Positions 7,178 to 13,122 of a stretch of 13,122 bases of DNA are shown here, in pieces. The stretch covers positions 1-13,122 of the forward strand of contig DASXAQ010000014.1 in NCBI GenBank assembly GCA_036406615.1. Direction: 5' to 3'. The stretch comes from DASXAQ01 sp036406615 (lineage in GTDB: Bacteria; Actinomycetota; UBA4738). Position 1 is the stretch's first letter, and each line of letters begins with the position of its first letter. Position numbers and translations under genes: made by a program. The notes beneath the pieces were generated by a model, which saw only the letters and a program-made list of their open reading frames with translations, was not told the DNA's origin and did no database searches.

Positions 7178-7206
7178 AGGCTAGGCGGGGCGGGTGCCGG
7201 CGTCAA
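7178..7206 (-). promoter_or_regulatory. Sigma-70-type promoter of pcaHGBDC
   Basis: Reading the minus strand, TTGACG (7206-7201) is followed by a 17-base spacer and TAGCCT (7183-7178). The -35 box matches five of six consensus bases, the spacing is ideal, and the -10 has the TAxxxT core. Transcription would begin near 7171, giving a leader of about 80 bases to GTG 7089. Confidence 0.6.
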
Positions 7207-7218
7207 CGCGCCGTCCAC

Positions 7219-7244
7219 GGAGGGGAGGCCGAAGCCTCCCCTCC
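7219..7244 (-). terminator. Strong hairpin terminator with UUCG loop behind the S53 protease remnant
   Basis: A perfect 11-base-pair stem, GGAGGGGAGGC against GCCTCCCCTCC. Read on the minus strand the loop is TTCG closed by C and G, the very stable UUCG tetraloop, which marks the minus strand as the functional direction. It begins 19 bases after the stop of the sedolisin remnant and ends 12 bases before the pca -35 box. There is no T-run after it, as is common in high-GC genomes. It would shield pca from upstream transcription. Confidence 0.7.
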
Positions 7245-7262
7245 CGGACGATCGATCCGGAG

Positions 7263-7412
7263 CTAGAAGCCGCCCATACCGTTCGGCGTGCCGATGCCGG
7301 TCGGCAGGTCGTAGCCGACCCCGGCGGTGCAGCGAAGCGTGTGCGTGCCGCAGCTGCCGTTCGACCCGGTCGTCACATCGTGCAGGCTGCCGGTCGACAG
7401 GATGACGCGCCA
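7263..7412 (-). pseudogene. C-terminal remnant of a sedolisin-type (peptidase S53) secreted protease
   Basis: Forty-nine sense codons plus TAG, too short to stand out as an ORF. The translation contains LHDVTTGSNGSCG, then CTAGVGYDLPTGIGTPNG and ends MGGF. The DVTSGSNGSC...CTAGxGYDGPTGLGTPNG pattern is the well-known C-terminus of S53 (kumamolisin/sedolisin-like) serine-carboxyl proteases; the GYDLPTGIGTPNG part also occurs in related subtilase folds. The frame is closed by a TGA at 7415-7413, and I find no further protease sequence upstream of it in any minus-strand frame up to 7589. The Ser-Glu-Asp catalytic residues would lie in the missing part, so it cannot be active. Its terminator is still present at 7219-7244. 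Best explained as what is left after deletion or rearrangement that placed the neighbouring gene here. Confidence 0.8.
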
Positions 7413-7516
7413 TCACAGGATCCGGACAAACCGCACGATCCTAGGCAGTCGTCGATGAGACGGCGGCGTTGTTTCCTCTTCGAGCAGGTCAGGGCGCAAT
7501 GGATCGAACTCCCGAT
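7413..7516. other. Non-coding stretch between the protease remnant and the next gene
   Basis: I see no gene, hairpin or repeat here that I can support. Base composition becomes more A/T-rich than the surroundings toward 7470-7550. The deletion junction implied by the truncated S53 remnant should lie at or near 7413. Confidence 0.4.
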
Positions 7517-7547
7517 TTGCGCGGGAATTATCGATTCGGCGTACGAT
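7517..7547 (+). promoter_or_regulatory. Weak promoter candidate for the Cys-rich secreted protein gene
   Basis: TTGCGC (7517-7522) and TACGAT (7542-7547) are separated by 19 bases within a locally A/T-richer patch, about 45 bases before the GTG start. The boxes are imperfect and the spacing is long. Confidence 0.3.
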
Positions 7548-7575
7548 GCCCCGGTTCCCCAGGGGGGCCTACCGG

Positions 7576-7583
7576 AAAGGAGG
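7576..7583 (+). promoter_or_regulatory. Ribosome binding site AAAGGAGG that sets a GTG start
   Basis: AAAGGAGG ends six bases before GTG 7590 but lies 18 bases from the first ATG at 7602. This favours GTG 7590 as the real start of the following gene. Confidence 0.8.
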
Positions 7584-7589
7584 CAGCGC

Positions 7590-9236
7590 GTGCACGTCGC
7601 CATGGGACTCTTCCGGAGGACGCGATGGAAGATCGTCGTCCCCGGGCTCGCCGTGGTCGCGCTCGTCACCGCGCCGGTGCTCTCGCAGCAGCCGGCGGCG
7701 CTGGCGAAGGCCACGCCGGGCGCAACGATCAAGCCGAACGCGGTCGGAAACCTCGACTGCAACGGGTTCAGCCCGATCCAGCGCAACATCAAGACCACGT
7801 GGGCCTGCGCGGACCCGCAGGGCTACGACGGCGGCCGGTTCTACGACAACGGGCACTACATCGGCCACGACGAGCCCGACCTGCGGTTCATCTCCCAGCG
7901 ACGCGGCAGCGGCAACGACGTGGTGTGGAACGAGACGCTGGGCGTCGACCCGACGGCGGCGCCGACGGTGAACACGCCGGGCTCGGACGTCACGCACTTC
8001 TTCGAGCTCAGCATCGCGCCGTGGATCTCGATGTCGTTGTGCGACTCGAACTCGTACCCGCAGGAGGCTTGCACGCCCGAGAGCGACGCCAACGCCGCGA
8101 AAGGATCGTTCCCCGGCGGCGGGGGCGCGTTCCTCGAGCTGCAGTTCTACCCGCCGGGCTTCGCGCCGTTCTCGGACAACATCAGCTGCGACAACACGCA
8201 CTGGTGCGCCGCGATGGTGATCTGGAGCCTCGAGTGCACGAACGGGTTCGAGACGTGCAACCCCAACTGCGAGGAGCCCGGCAACTTCGCCTGGATCCAG
8301 ATGAACGGCGTGCCGACCGGGCCTCCGAGCCCGCAGCTGTCCGACATCAACACCGTCACGCCGAATCAGCAGACGCTGTTCATGAACGGCGGCGACTCGA
8401 TCAGCACGCACATCCGCGACGTCGACGTGGGTGGTGGTGCCAAAGCCTTGAAGATCAGCATCACCGACGAGACCACCGGCCAGCGCGGCTACATGGTCTC
8501 GTCGGCGGCGAACGGGTTCATGAACACCAGCATCACGGACTGCAGCGGCACCCCCTACAACTTCGCGGCCGAGTACGACACCGCGTCGTACCCGAACACG
8601 ACCCCGTGGGCGGCCTTGCAGACCAACATCTCGACCGAGTACGAGATCGGCCACTTCACGCCGTGCACCAGGGTGACCGACAAGACGAACACGGGCGGCG
8701 ACCCGTACTGGAACGAGTGCAAGGGACCATACGAGCAGTTCGACAGCAGTGAGGATCCCGGCGAGGACGCGCCCTGCTATCCGCTCGGCGACACCCACGG
8801 CGGGACCACCGACCCGAACCTCGTGGCCGGGTGCACCAGCACGTTCGGAGGAGGCGACCTGGACTTCGACGGCTCCTCGTACTGGGCGGAATGGCCCGAC
8901 AGCACGACGCCGGACACCTGGCCGTCGACGTTCCAGCATTCGGCGCCGACGACCGGCGGGGTGGGATACAAGAGCATGCAGTTCGAAGCCGACGTCGCGG
9001 CGAGCGAGTCGTCGTGCACGCCGACGGGCGGCGCGGGGTGCCGCGTGCCGCCTCCGGGCGGCCCCGGCAAGTTCTACCCGTGGTGGACGCAGACCAGCAT
9101 CGGCGGCACGTGCTCGTTCGAGTTCGGAGAGATGAACAACGGGAATTCGTACGGCAACGAGCGGCAGTACGGCATCTCCTCGGCGTGGTACTTCGGCACG
9201 CTGGAGAGCGCGGTGCTCCCGAACCCCTGCGTCTGA
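7590..9236 (+). CDS. Secreted cysteine-rich protein of unknown function (548 residues)
   Basis: I do not recognise the family. The GTG start at 7590 is fixed by AAAGGAGG. The N-terminus is a signal peptide: basic FRRTRWK (8-14), a hydrophobic core of residues 15-31, and cleavage probably near 38-42 (AALAKA). The mature part is rich in Asn, Thr, Gly and aromatic residues and has 18 cysteines, at 57, 73, 151, 161, 200, 206, 216, 223, 227, 318, 359, 377, 396, 415, 476, 484, 508 and 547. The even number suits nine disulfides. Notable patches are ECTNGFETCNPNCEEPGNF (215-233), GGGAFLELQFYPPGF (177-191) and a Trp-rich YWAEWPDSTTPDTW (431-444). The composition suggests a beta-sandwich extracellular protein, such as a carbohydrate-active or binding domain, but no catalytic motif can be named. 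The RR pair is only loosely Tat-like, and Sec export is more likely. The gene stands alone, with hairpins downstream. Confidence 0.85.
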   Translation: MHVAMGLFRRTRWKIVVPGLAVVALVTAPVLSQQPAALAKATPGATIKPNAVGNLDCNGFSPIQRNIKTTWACADPQGYDGGRFYDNGHYIGHDEPDLRFISQRRGSGNDVVWNETLGVDPTAAPTVNTPGSDVTHFFELSIAPWISMSLCDSNSYPQEACTPESDANAAKGSFPGGGGAFLELQFYPPGFAPFSDNISCDNTHWCAAMVIWSLECTNGFETCNPNCEEPGNFAWIQMNGVPTGPPSPQLSDINTVTPNQQTLFMNGGDSISTHIRDVDVGGGAKALKISITDETTGQRGYMVSSAANGFMNTSITDCSGTPYNFAAEYDTASYPNTTPWAALQTNISTEYEIGHFTPCTRVTDKTNTGGDPYWNECKGPYEQFDSSEDPGEDAPCYPLGDTHGGTTDPNLVAGCTSTFGGGDLDFDGSSYWAEWPDSTTPDTWPSTFQHSAPTTGGVGYKSMQFEADVAASESSCTPTGGAGCRVPPPGGPGKFYPWWTQTSIGGTCSFEFGEMNNGNSYGNERQYGISSAWYFGTLESAVLPNPCV

Positions 9237-9257
9237 GCAGGCAGAGGCACAGGGCAA

Positions 9258-9292
9258 CGCGAACGGGGGGCCCTCGGGTCCCCCGTTTCGCG
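9258..9292 (+). terminator. Hairpin terminator of the Cys-rich secreted protein gene
   Basis: The stem pairs CGCGAACGGGGG (9258-9269) with CCCCCGTTTCGCG (9280-9292), with a single bulged T and a GC-rich loop. It begins 22 bases after the stop codon. No T-run follows. Confidence 0.65.
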
Positions 9293-9306
9293 TCCTCAGA
9301 CAAAGC

Positions 9307-9342
9307 AGCGTCGGGGCGGGGCCAAGGCCCCGCCCCGACGCT
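9307..9342. terminator. 17-base-pair perfect hairpin between convergent genes
   Basis: AGCGTCGGGGCGGGGCC (9307-9323) is the exact reverse complement of GGCCCCGCCCCGACGCT (9326-9342), with only AA between. It lies 30 bases beyond the 3' end of the minus-strand glycosyltransferase and serves best as its terminator, but the symmetry would work in either direction. Confidence 0.7.
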
Positions 9343-9371
9343 CGCCGCAGCCGATCAAGGGGCGGTGGCCC

Positions 9372-10868
9372 TCAGGCAGCCCGTTCCCCGGCGCTCGGGA
9401 CCTCGATCACCGGCTTGCCCACCACGTGGAACCGGCGCTCGGGGCGGACAAGGCTGTACACGACCGCGGACGCTTCGATCACCGCGAAGGCGGGGATCAG
9501 CAGGGCCTGCGCCAGGAAGTACCCGGCCTTCGCGAATCCGGCCACCTGGTTGCGACCGGACAGGCTCACCCACAGGCCCAGCAGGTAGTTCGTCAGGTAC
9601 ACGGCGAAGATCGCGTCGCCGATCATCCCGAGCGGACCCGGGATCTCGACGCCGCTGAACACGTGCAGGAGGGAGTAGAGGAAGCCCGTCCAGCCAACGG
9701 TCCACAGGAACATCGCCAGCCAGAGCGAGCCGCGGTAGCGCCACGGGACCGGCGAGCGCCCGGCCGCCCACCACATGCCGGTGAACCAACGCCGGCGCTG
9801 GCGCACGAAGTCCTTGAAGTGGGGCGGCGACTGCTCGACGACCGTGCCGTCGACCCACCGGAACCGGTTGCCGGCCGCCATCTGGTGCAGCGCCCACGTG
9901 GTGTCCTCGGTGGTGCACGCCTCGGCCGGGAAGTCGAACCCGACCTGGCGCTCCACGCTGGTGCGCACCAGCAGGAACGAGCCGTGCATCCCGAACAGGA
10001 TCCGGTGCAGCCGGTACTGCAGGTGGAACCGGCCCATGTCGTCGCCGACGCGGATCGAGTCGGCCAGCGAGTACACGGGGTTGTGGCGCAGGTCCCGGTG
10101 GTACGTGATGAGGCCCTGCCCGATCCGATGCTTGCCGTTTCGCTCCTCCTGCGTCACGGCCTCGCGGATCCCGACGATCAGCTCCTCGGTGACGTGGGAC
10201 TCCTCGTCCAGGTGCAGGACCCACGTGTCGTCGGTGGCCGGCGATGTCAGCAGCGCGAAGTGCAGCGCCCGCGCCTTGTGCGTGGCGCCCTTCGGCGTCT
10301 CGTAGTCCTCGGGGACCACGATCGCGCGCACGCGCGGGTGGTCCGGAAGGTCCTCGATAGGCATGTCGCTGACGACCTCGACGTCGTAGGGGAACAGCGG
10401 GCGGCGCTGCATCATCTCGAGCACCGACCACGTCGAGGCGATCGCGATCCCTGGCTGGTCGCCCCGCGACACGATCCGGAACACGACGGGGTGCGACATC
10501 GTCCGGCCCAGGTCGGGGCTTCGCGCCTCCGCGCTCACCGGCGTGTGCCGCCGGAAGAGCATCCATCCGCAGACGTCGGCGATCGCCCACGGAAGGATCA
10601 GCGTCCACACGACCGCCGCCCACTGCACGACGTGGTCGAACGTGTTGTGCGCCGGGTGGCCGCCGAGGGGCCAGATCGCGTGCTTGATGTGCTGGATGAG
10701 CAGGAACGTCCCCACGAGCATCGCGGCCACAGTCAGCCGGAACCCGAGGTTGCGGACCCACGTGGCGGGCCCGCGGCCCAGGCGGGGCGAGGCCGCACGG
10801 TCGGCCAGGGAGGTGGCCGCCGGGGAATGGCTCGGCTCGATGTTGTCTACGTTCATTGTGATGGGCAA
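9372..10868 (-). CDS. Membrane glycosyltransferase family 2, resembling egghead/BRE-3 beta-1,4-mannosyltransferase
   Basis: A 498-residue integral membrane glycosyltransferase. Hydrophobic segments at about 43-60 and 82-105 precede the catalytic domain, and three more follow at about 381-404, 412-436 and 449-473. GT-A/GT2 motifs: donor/metal site HLDEES (219-224), KARAL (198-202), TED (320-322) and QRRRW (357-361). The blocks IGQGLITY, SLADSIRVGDDMGRF, LFGMHGSFLLVR and TTEDTTWA follow the pattern I know from animal egghead/BRE-3 enzymes, which transfer mannose from GDP-mannose to glucosylceramide. The bacterial donor and acceptor are unknown, and a polysaccharide or glycolipid product at the membrane is the likely role. 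Start: TTG 10868 lies 11 bases after GGGAGG (10880-10885); the in-frame ATG at 10856 lies 23 bases away, so TTG is slightly preferred. Divergent from the S33 hydrolase gene; hairpin downstream at 9307-9342. Confidence 0.88.
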   Translation of the reverse strand: MPITMNVDNIEPSHSPAATSLADRAASPRLGRGPATWVRNLGFRLTVAAMLVGTFLLIQHIKHAIWPLGGHPAHNTFDHVVQWAAVVWTLILPWAIADVCGWMLFRRHTPVSAEARSPDLGRTMSHPVVFRIVSRGDQPGIAIASTWSVLEMMQRRPLFPYDVEVVSDMPIEDLPDHPRVRAIVVPEDYETPKGATHKARALHFALLTSPATDDTWVLHLDEESHVTEELIVGIREAVTQEERNGKHRIGQGLITYHRDLRHNPVYSLADSIRVGDDMGRFHLQYRLHRILFGMHGSFLLVRTSVERQVGFDFPAEACTTEDTTWALHQMAAGNRFRWVDGTVVEQSPPHFKDFVRQRRRWFTGMWWAAGRSPVPWRYRGSLWLAMFLWTVGWTGFLYSLLHVFSGVEIPGPLGMIGDAIFAVYLTNYLLGLWVSLSGRNQVAGFAKAGYFLAQALLIPAFAVIEASAVVYSLVRPERRFHVVGKPVIEVPSAGERAA

Positions 10869-10879
10869 GGGTGGTGCGT

Positions 10880-10885
10880 CCTCCC
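10880..10885 (-). promoter_or_regulatory. Ribosome binding site GGGAGG for the glycosyltransferase
   Basis: GGGAGG on the minus strand, 11 bases from TTG 10868 and 23 bases from ATG 10856. The spacing is loose for the first and too long for the second. Confidence 0.45.
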
Positions 10886-10976
10886 ATCGGCGTCACACTC
10901 GTCGCGGCTTGAGGACCCGTCCCGGAATTAGGCCTTTCGTCGGTGATCGCGGCACCCGAGTCGCGTGTGCGGCCCA

Positions 10977-10992
10977 CGACGGTGTACCGTCG
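10977..10992. promoter_or_regulatory. Inverted repeat CGACGGT-GT-ACCGTCG in the divergent intergenic region
   Basis: Two perfect 7-base half-sites separated by two bases, 63 bases before the S33 hydrolase start and about 110 bases before the glycosyltransferase start. A dimeric regulator site is possible. No convincing -35/-10 pair was found in this 187-base region for either gene. Confidence 0.35.
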
Positions 10993-11055
10993 CGGTTCCA
11001 CCGCACGCGCGGCGGCCGGTCCATCCGTTCGCGACGGACCAAGGGGCGACGAACG

Positions 11056-13059
11056 ATGCACGCACCGCGAGGACGCGCCGGACGGCTCGCCGCCATGGCC
11101 GTCGCGATGGCGGTGTGCTCGACGACGGCGTTCGCATCCGTCGCGGGCGCCACGGCCCCGGCGGCGTCCATCCGCGGCGCCACGCGACCGACTTCGCCGT
11201 CGGGCCGGCCGGACGTTCGTCCCTGCCCGGGGGTGCCCGGCGTACTGTGCGGCCGCATCGAGGTCCCCGTCTACCGGCGTCCGGCGCCGCACGGCGGCAC
11301 GCTCACCGTCCACTTCCGCATCTATCCGCACACCGACGACAGCCGCGCCCCGCTGGAGCCGGTCGTGGCGTTCGAGGGCGGCCCCGGCTACGGCTCGATC
11401 GGGTCGGCTTCGACGTACCTGTTCATGCTCGGCGACCTGCACCGGCGCCGCGACCTGATCGTCATGGATCAGCGCGGGACGGGCTCGTCCACCCCGATCG
11501 GCTGCCCCGCCCTCCAGGAGGGGTTCGGCGGCTACGTCGCCGCGACGCTGGCGTGCGCCCGCAAGCTCGGCCCGTCGGCGAACGCGTACGGCACCGCGGC
11601 GGTGGCGGACGACCTGCACGACATCCTGGCCGGCCTCGGCATCCCGACGGTCGACGTGTACGGCGACTCCTACGGCTCCTACGCGACCCAGGTGTTCGCG
11701 ATCCACCACCCCGACGAGGTGCGGGCGGTGGTGCTGGACGGCACGTACGACAACTCGTTCGACCCGTTCGAACGCGAGGCCTCGGCCGCCCTGCGATCGG
11801 CGTGGACCAAGCTGTGCCAACGCGCGGGCACGTGCCGGGGGATCCTCGCGTCCATCGGGGCCTTCGCCCACCGGCTCGCCCACCATCCGTTCACCGGCAC
11901 GTCGCGCGACGCCGACGGCACGCTGGTGCACGTGCGGCTCACGGCGACCGGCTTCGCCCAGCTGGTGTTCGACGCGACGTACGCGTACACGTTCTTCCGC
12001 GACCTGCCCGCCGCGCTGTCGGCGCTACGGCACGGCGACCGGGTTCCGATGCTCCGCCTGGGGGCGGAGGACACGACGTTCAACGCTGCGGGCGGCAGCC
12101 CGTCGGTCTACTCGGTCGGCGACTACGCCGCCGTCGCCTGCCACGACTACCCAACGGTCTGGCGGCGCTCCTCATCACCCTCGCAGCGGCGGGTCCAGCT
12201 GAACCGGGCGATCGCGGGGCTGTCGCCGAGCGCGTTCGCGCCGTTCGACAACGGCGTCTGGCTGGATTCGCTCGACGAGAACCAGCTGGTCCGCGGCTGC
12301 CTGGGATGGCCGGCGCCCAGCGTCGCCGACCCGCCCTTCCCGCCCGGGACCCCGCGCCCGGATATGCCGGTGCTGGCCCTGAACGGGGAGTTCGACCAGG
12401 CGACGCCCGCCGCCGACGCCATTCGCGCGGCCCACGCCTTCCCGCATTCGACGTTCGTCCTGGTGCGCAACACCGGCCACATCTCCGCGCTGGCGGACTA
12501 CGAGCGGTGCGCCAGCGTGATCGCGCGGCGGTTCCTGGCAACGCTTCGCACCGGCGACACGTCGTGCGCGACCTCCATGCCGCCTGTGGACGTCGCCCCG
12601 TCGTTCCCGGTCAGGCTGCGCCAGGCCCCGATGGGCACGTCGGGGGGACACGGCGACCAGTCGACGCCCACGGACCGGCGGGTTGCCTGGGTCGTGTCGC
12701 AGACGATCGGCGACGCACTCGCACGGTGGTACAGCCTGATGTACGGAACGGTGGGGATCGGGCTGCGTGGCGGCCGCTACACGCTGGCCGGGCCGTACCT
12801 CGGGCACGGGCCGCTGACCATCGATTTCCAGGGCACGCGGTTCGTGCGGGACCTCGCGGCGTCCGGCGACGCGGTCTGGGACCGGACCTCCTTGCGCCTC
12901 AGCGCGTCCCTCGGGGTCGTGGGGCCCGGCATCGCCTCGGGTCGCCTGGATGTGCGGTTCCCAACGAACGTGACGGGCGCCCAAGCCGTCGTGACGGGCA
13001 CGATCGACGGGCGGCACGTGCGCGTGCTGACGCCGGCGCCCTGGTCGCCGCAGGGCTGA
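11056..13059 (+). CDS. Secreted S33-type alpha/beta-hydrolase (tripeptidyl-aminopeptidase-like) with a C-terminal extension
   Basis: A 667-residue exported hydrolase. ATG 11056 follows AAGGGG (11041-11046) with nine-base spacing. The signal peptide covers residues 1-32 and ends SVAGA. Catalytic elements of the proline-iminopeptidase/tripeptidyl-aminopeptidase (S33) family: oxyanion motif EGGPGYGS (107-114), DQRGTGSS (138-145), nucleophile Ser205 in YGDSYGSY, acid Asp447 in NGEFDQATP and His475 in NTGHISA. The C-terminal block 437-505, with CASVIARRF, resembles the TAP-like domain. Ten cysteines after the signal peptide suit an oxidised extracytoplasmic enzyme. Family members I know are about 500-540 residues; here residues 510-667 form an extra region with beta-type patterns (GRYTLAGPYLGHGPLTIDF at 573-591 and a repeat-like GRLDVRF...GTIDGRHVRV near the end). 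It probably cleaves peptides outside the cell; ester or lactone hydrolysis cannot be excluded. Divergent from the glycosyltransferase. Confidence 0.88.
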   Translation: MHAPRGRAGRLAAMAVAMAVCSTTAFASVAGATAPAASIRGATRPTSPSGRPDVRPCPGVPGVLCGRIEVPVYRRPAPHGGTLTVHFRIYPHTDDSRAPLEPVVAFEGGPGYGSIGSASTYLFMLGDLHRRRDLIVMDQRGTGSSTPIGCPALQEGFGGYVAATLACARKLGPSANAYGTAAVADDLHDILAGLGIPTVDVYGDSYGSYATQVFAIHHPDEVRAVVLDGTYDNSFDPFEREASAALRSAWTKLCQRAGTCRGILASIGAFAHRLAHHPFTGTSRDADGTLVHVRLTATGFAQLVFDATYAYTFFRDLPAALSALRHGDRVPMLRLGAEDTTFNAAGGSPSVYSVGDYAAVACHDYPTVWRRSSSPSQRRVQLNRAIAGLSPSAFAPFDNGVWLDSLDENQLVRGCLGWPAPSVADPPFPPGTPRPDMPVLALNGEFDQATPAADAIRAAHAFPHSTFVLVRNTGHISALADYERCASVIARRFLATLRTGDTSCATSMPPVDVAPSFPVRLRQAPMGTSGGHGDQSTPTDRRVAWVVSQTIGDALARWYSLMYGTVGIGLRGGRYTLAGPYLGHGPLTIDFQGTRFVRDLAASGDAVWDRTSLRLSASLGVVGPGIASGRLDVRFPTNVTGAQAVVTGTIDGRHVRVLTPAPWSPQG

Positions 13060-13122
13060 GGCGGTCGTTCCACCCGGCTGCTCCTCGCCGTTCGACGAAT
13101 CTCGTCGCCGACCGGCATTGAG

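Noticed and set aside
7194..7589. Upstream extension of the Cys-rich protein to 7194
   Set aside because: The extension crosses the minus-strand terminator and S53 remnant, and AAAGGAGG at 7576-7583 fixes the start at 7590.
7611..7631. Twin-arginine export signal in the Cys-rich protein
   Set aside because: RRTRWK lacks the hydrophobic residues expected after RRx, and many cysteines suggest folding outside the cell after Sec export.
11056..11151. Lipoprotein signal around Cys21 of the S33 hydrolase
   Set aside because: The residues before Cys21 are M-A-V, with Val at -1 where a lipobox needs Gly, Ala or Ser. A better cleavage site follows at SVAGA.
9355..11931. 858-codon open frame on the minus strand
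   Set aside because: It is the glycosyltransferase read in another frame, continued antisense into the S33 hydrolase. No coherent motifs.
10965..13121. 718-codon open frame on the plus strand
   Set aside because: It is out of frame with the S33 hydrolase, which carries the catalytic triad and signal peptide. The translation is Arg/Pro-rich with no domain.
13060..13122. Short non-coding tail after the S33 hydrolase
   Set aside because: Searched for a terminator or a new gene start; only a weak GACGA/TCGTC complementarity was seen, too little to call.

Overview
This is a high-GC window (roughly 70 percent by eye) with strong G/C third-position bias, GTG and TTG starts and Shine-Dalgarno-led genes. 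It suggests an actinobacterium-like soil organism. The mix of a pca operon, sedolisin traces and several disulfide-rich secreted proteins would fit a deep-branching Actinomycetota lineage, but the lineage is inferred and no marker gene is present.

Left part (1-3305, plus strand): the 3' two-thirds of pobA (4-hydroxybenzoate 3-monooxygenase) enters from the left edge. Thirteen bases later comes a stand-alone zinc-site methyltransferase of the MetE C-terminal family. Next is a secreted beta-propeller protein in which seven repeats each carry a Cys-X4-Cys pair.

Centre (3276-7206, minus strand): a compact pcaH-pcaG-pcaB-pcaD-pcaC operon encodes ring cleavage of protocatechuate and the steps to 3-oxoadipate. 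Every junction overlaps. A good sigma-70-type promoter (TTGACG-17-TAGCCT) sits upstream of pcaH. PobA makes protocatechuate from 4-hydroxybenzoate and the pca enzymes open the ring and process it, so the two convergent blocks form one catabolic route. pcaIJF and a regulator are not in the window. The operon runs tail to tail into the beta-propeller gene with a 30-base overlap.

Behind the pca promoter (7207-7412, minus strand) lies a gene fossil: 49 codons of the C-terminus of a sedolisin-type (S53) serine protease, followed by what looks like its own UUCG-loop terminator. The rest of that gene is gone.

Right part (7590-13059): a large secreted protein with 18 cysteines and no recognised family (plus strand); a pair of strong hairpins between convergent genes; a membrane glycosyltransferase resembling the animal egghead/BRE-3 beta-1,4-mannosyltransferases (minus strand); and, divergently, a secreted S33-type alpha/beta-hydrolase (tripeptidyl-aminopeptidase-like) with an extra C-terminal region of about 150 residues. 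I see no tRNA, rRNA, CRISPR array, insertion sequence or phage gene.
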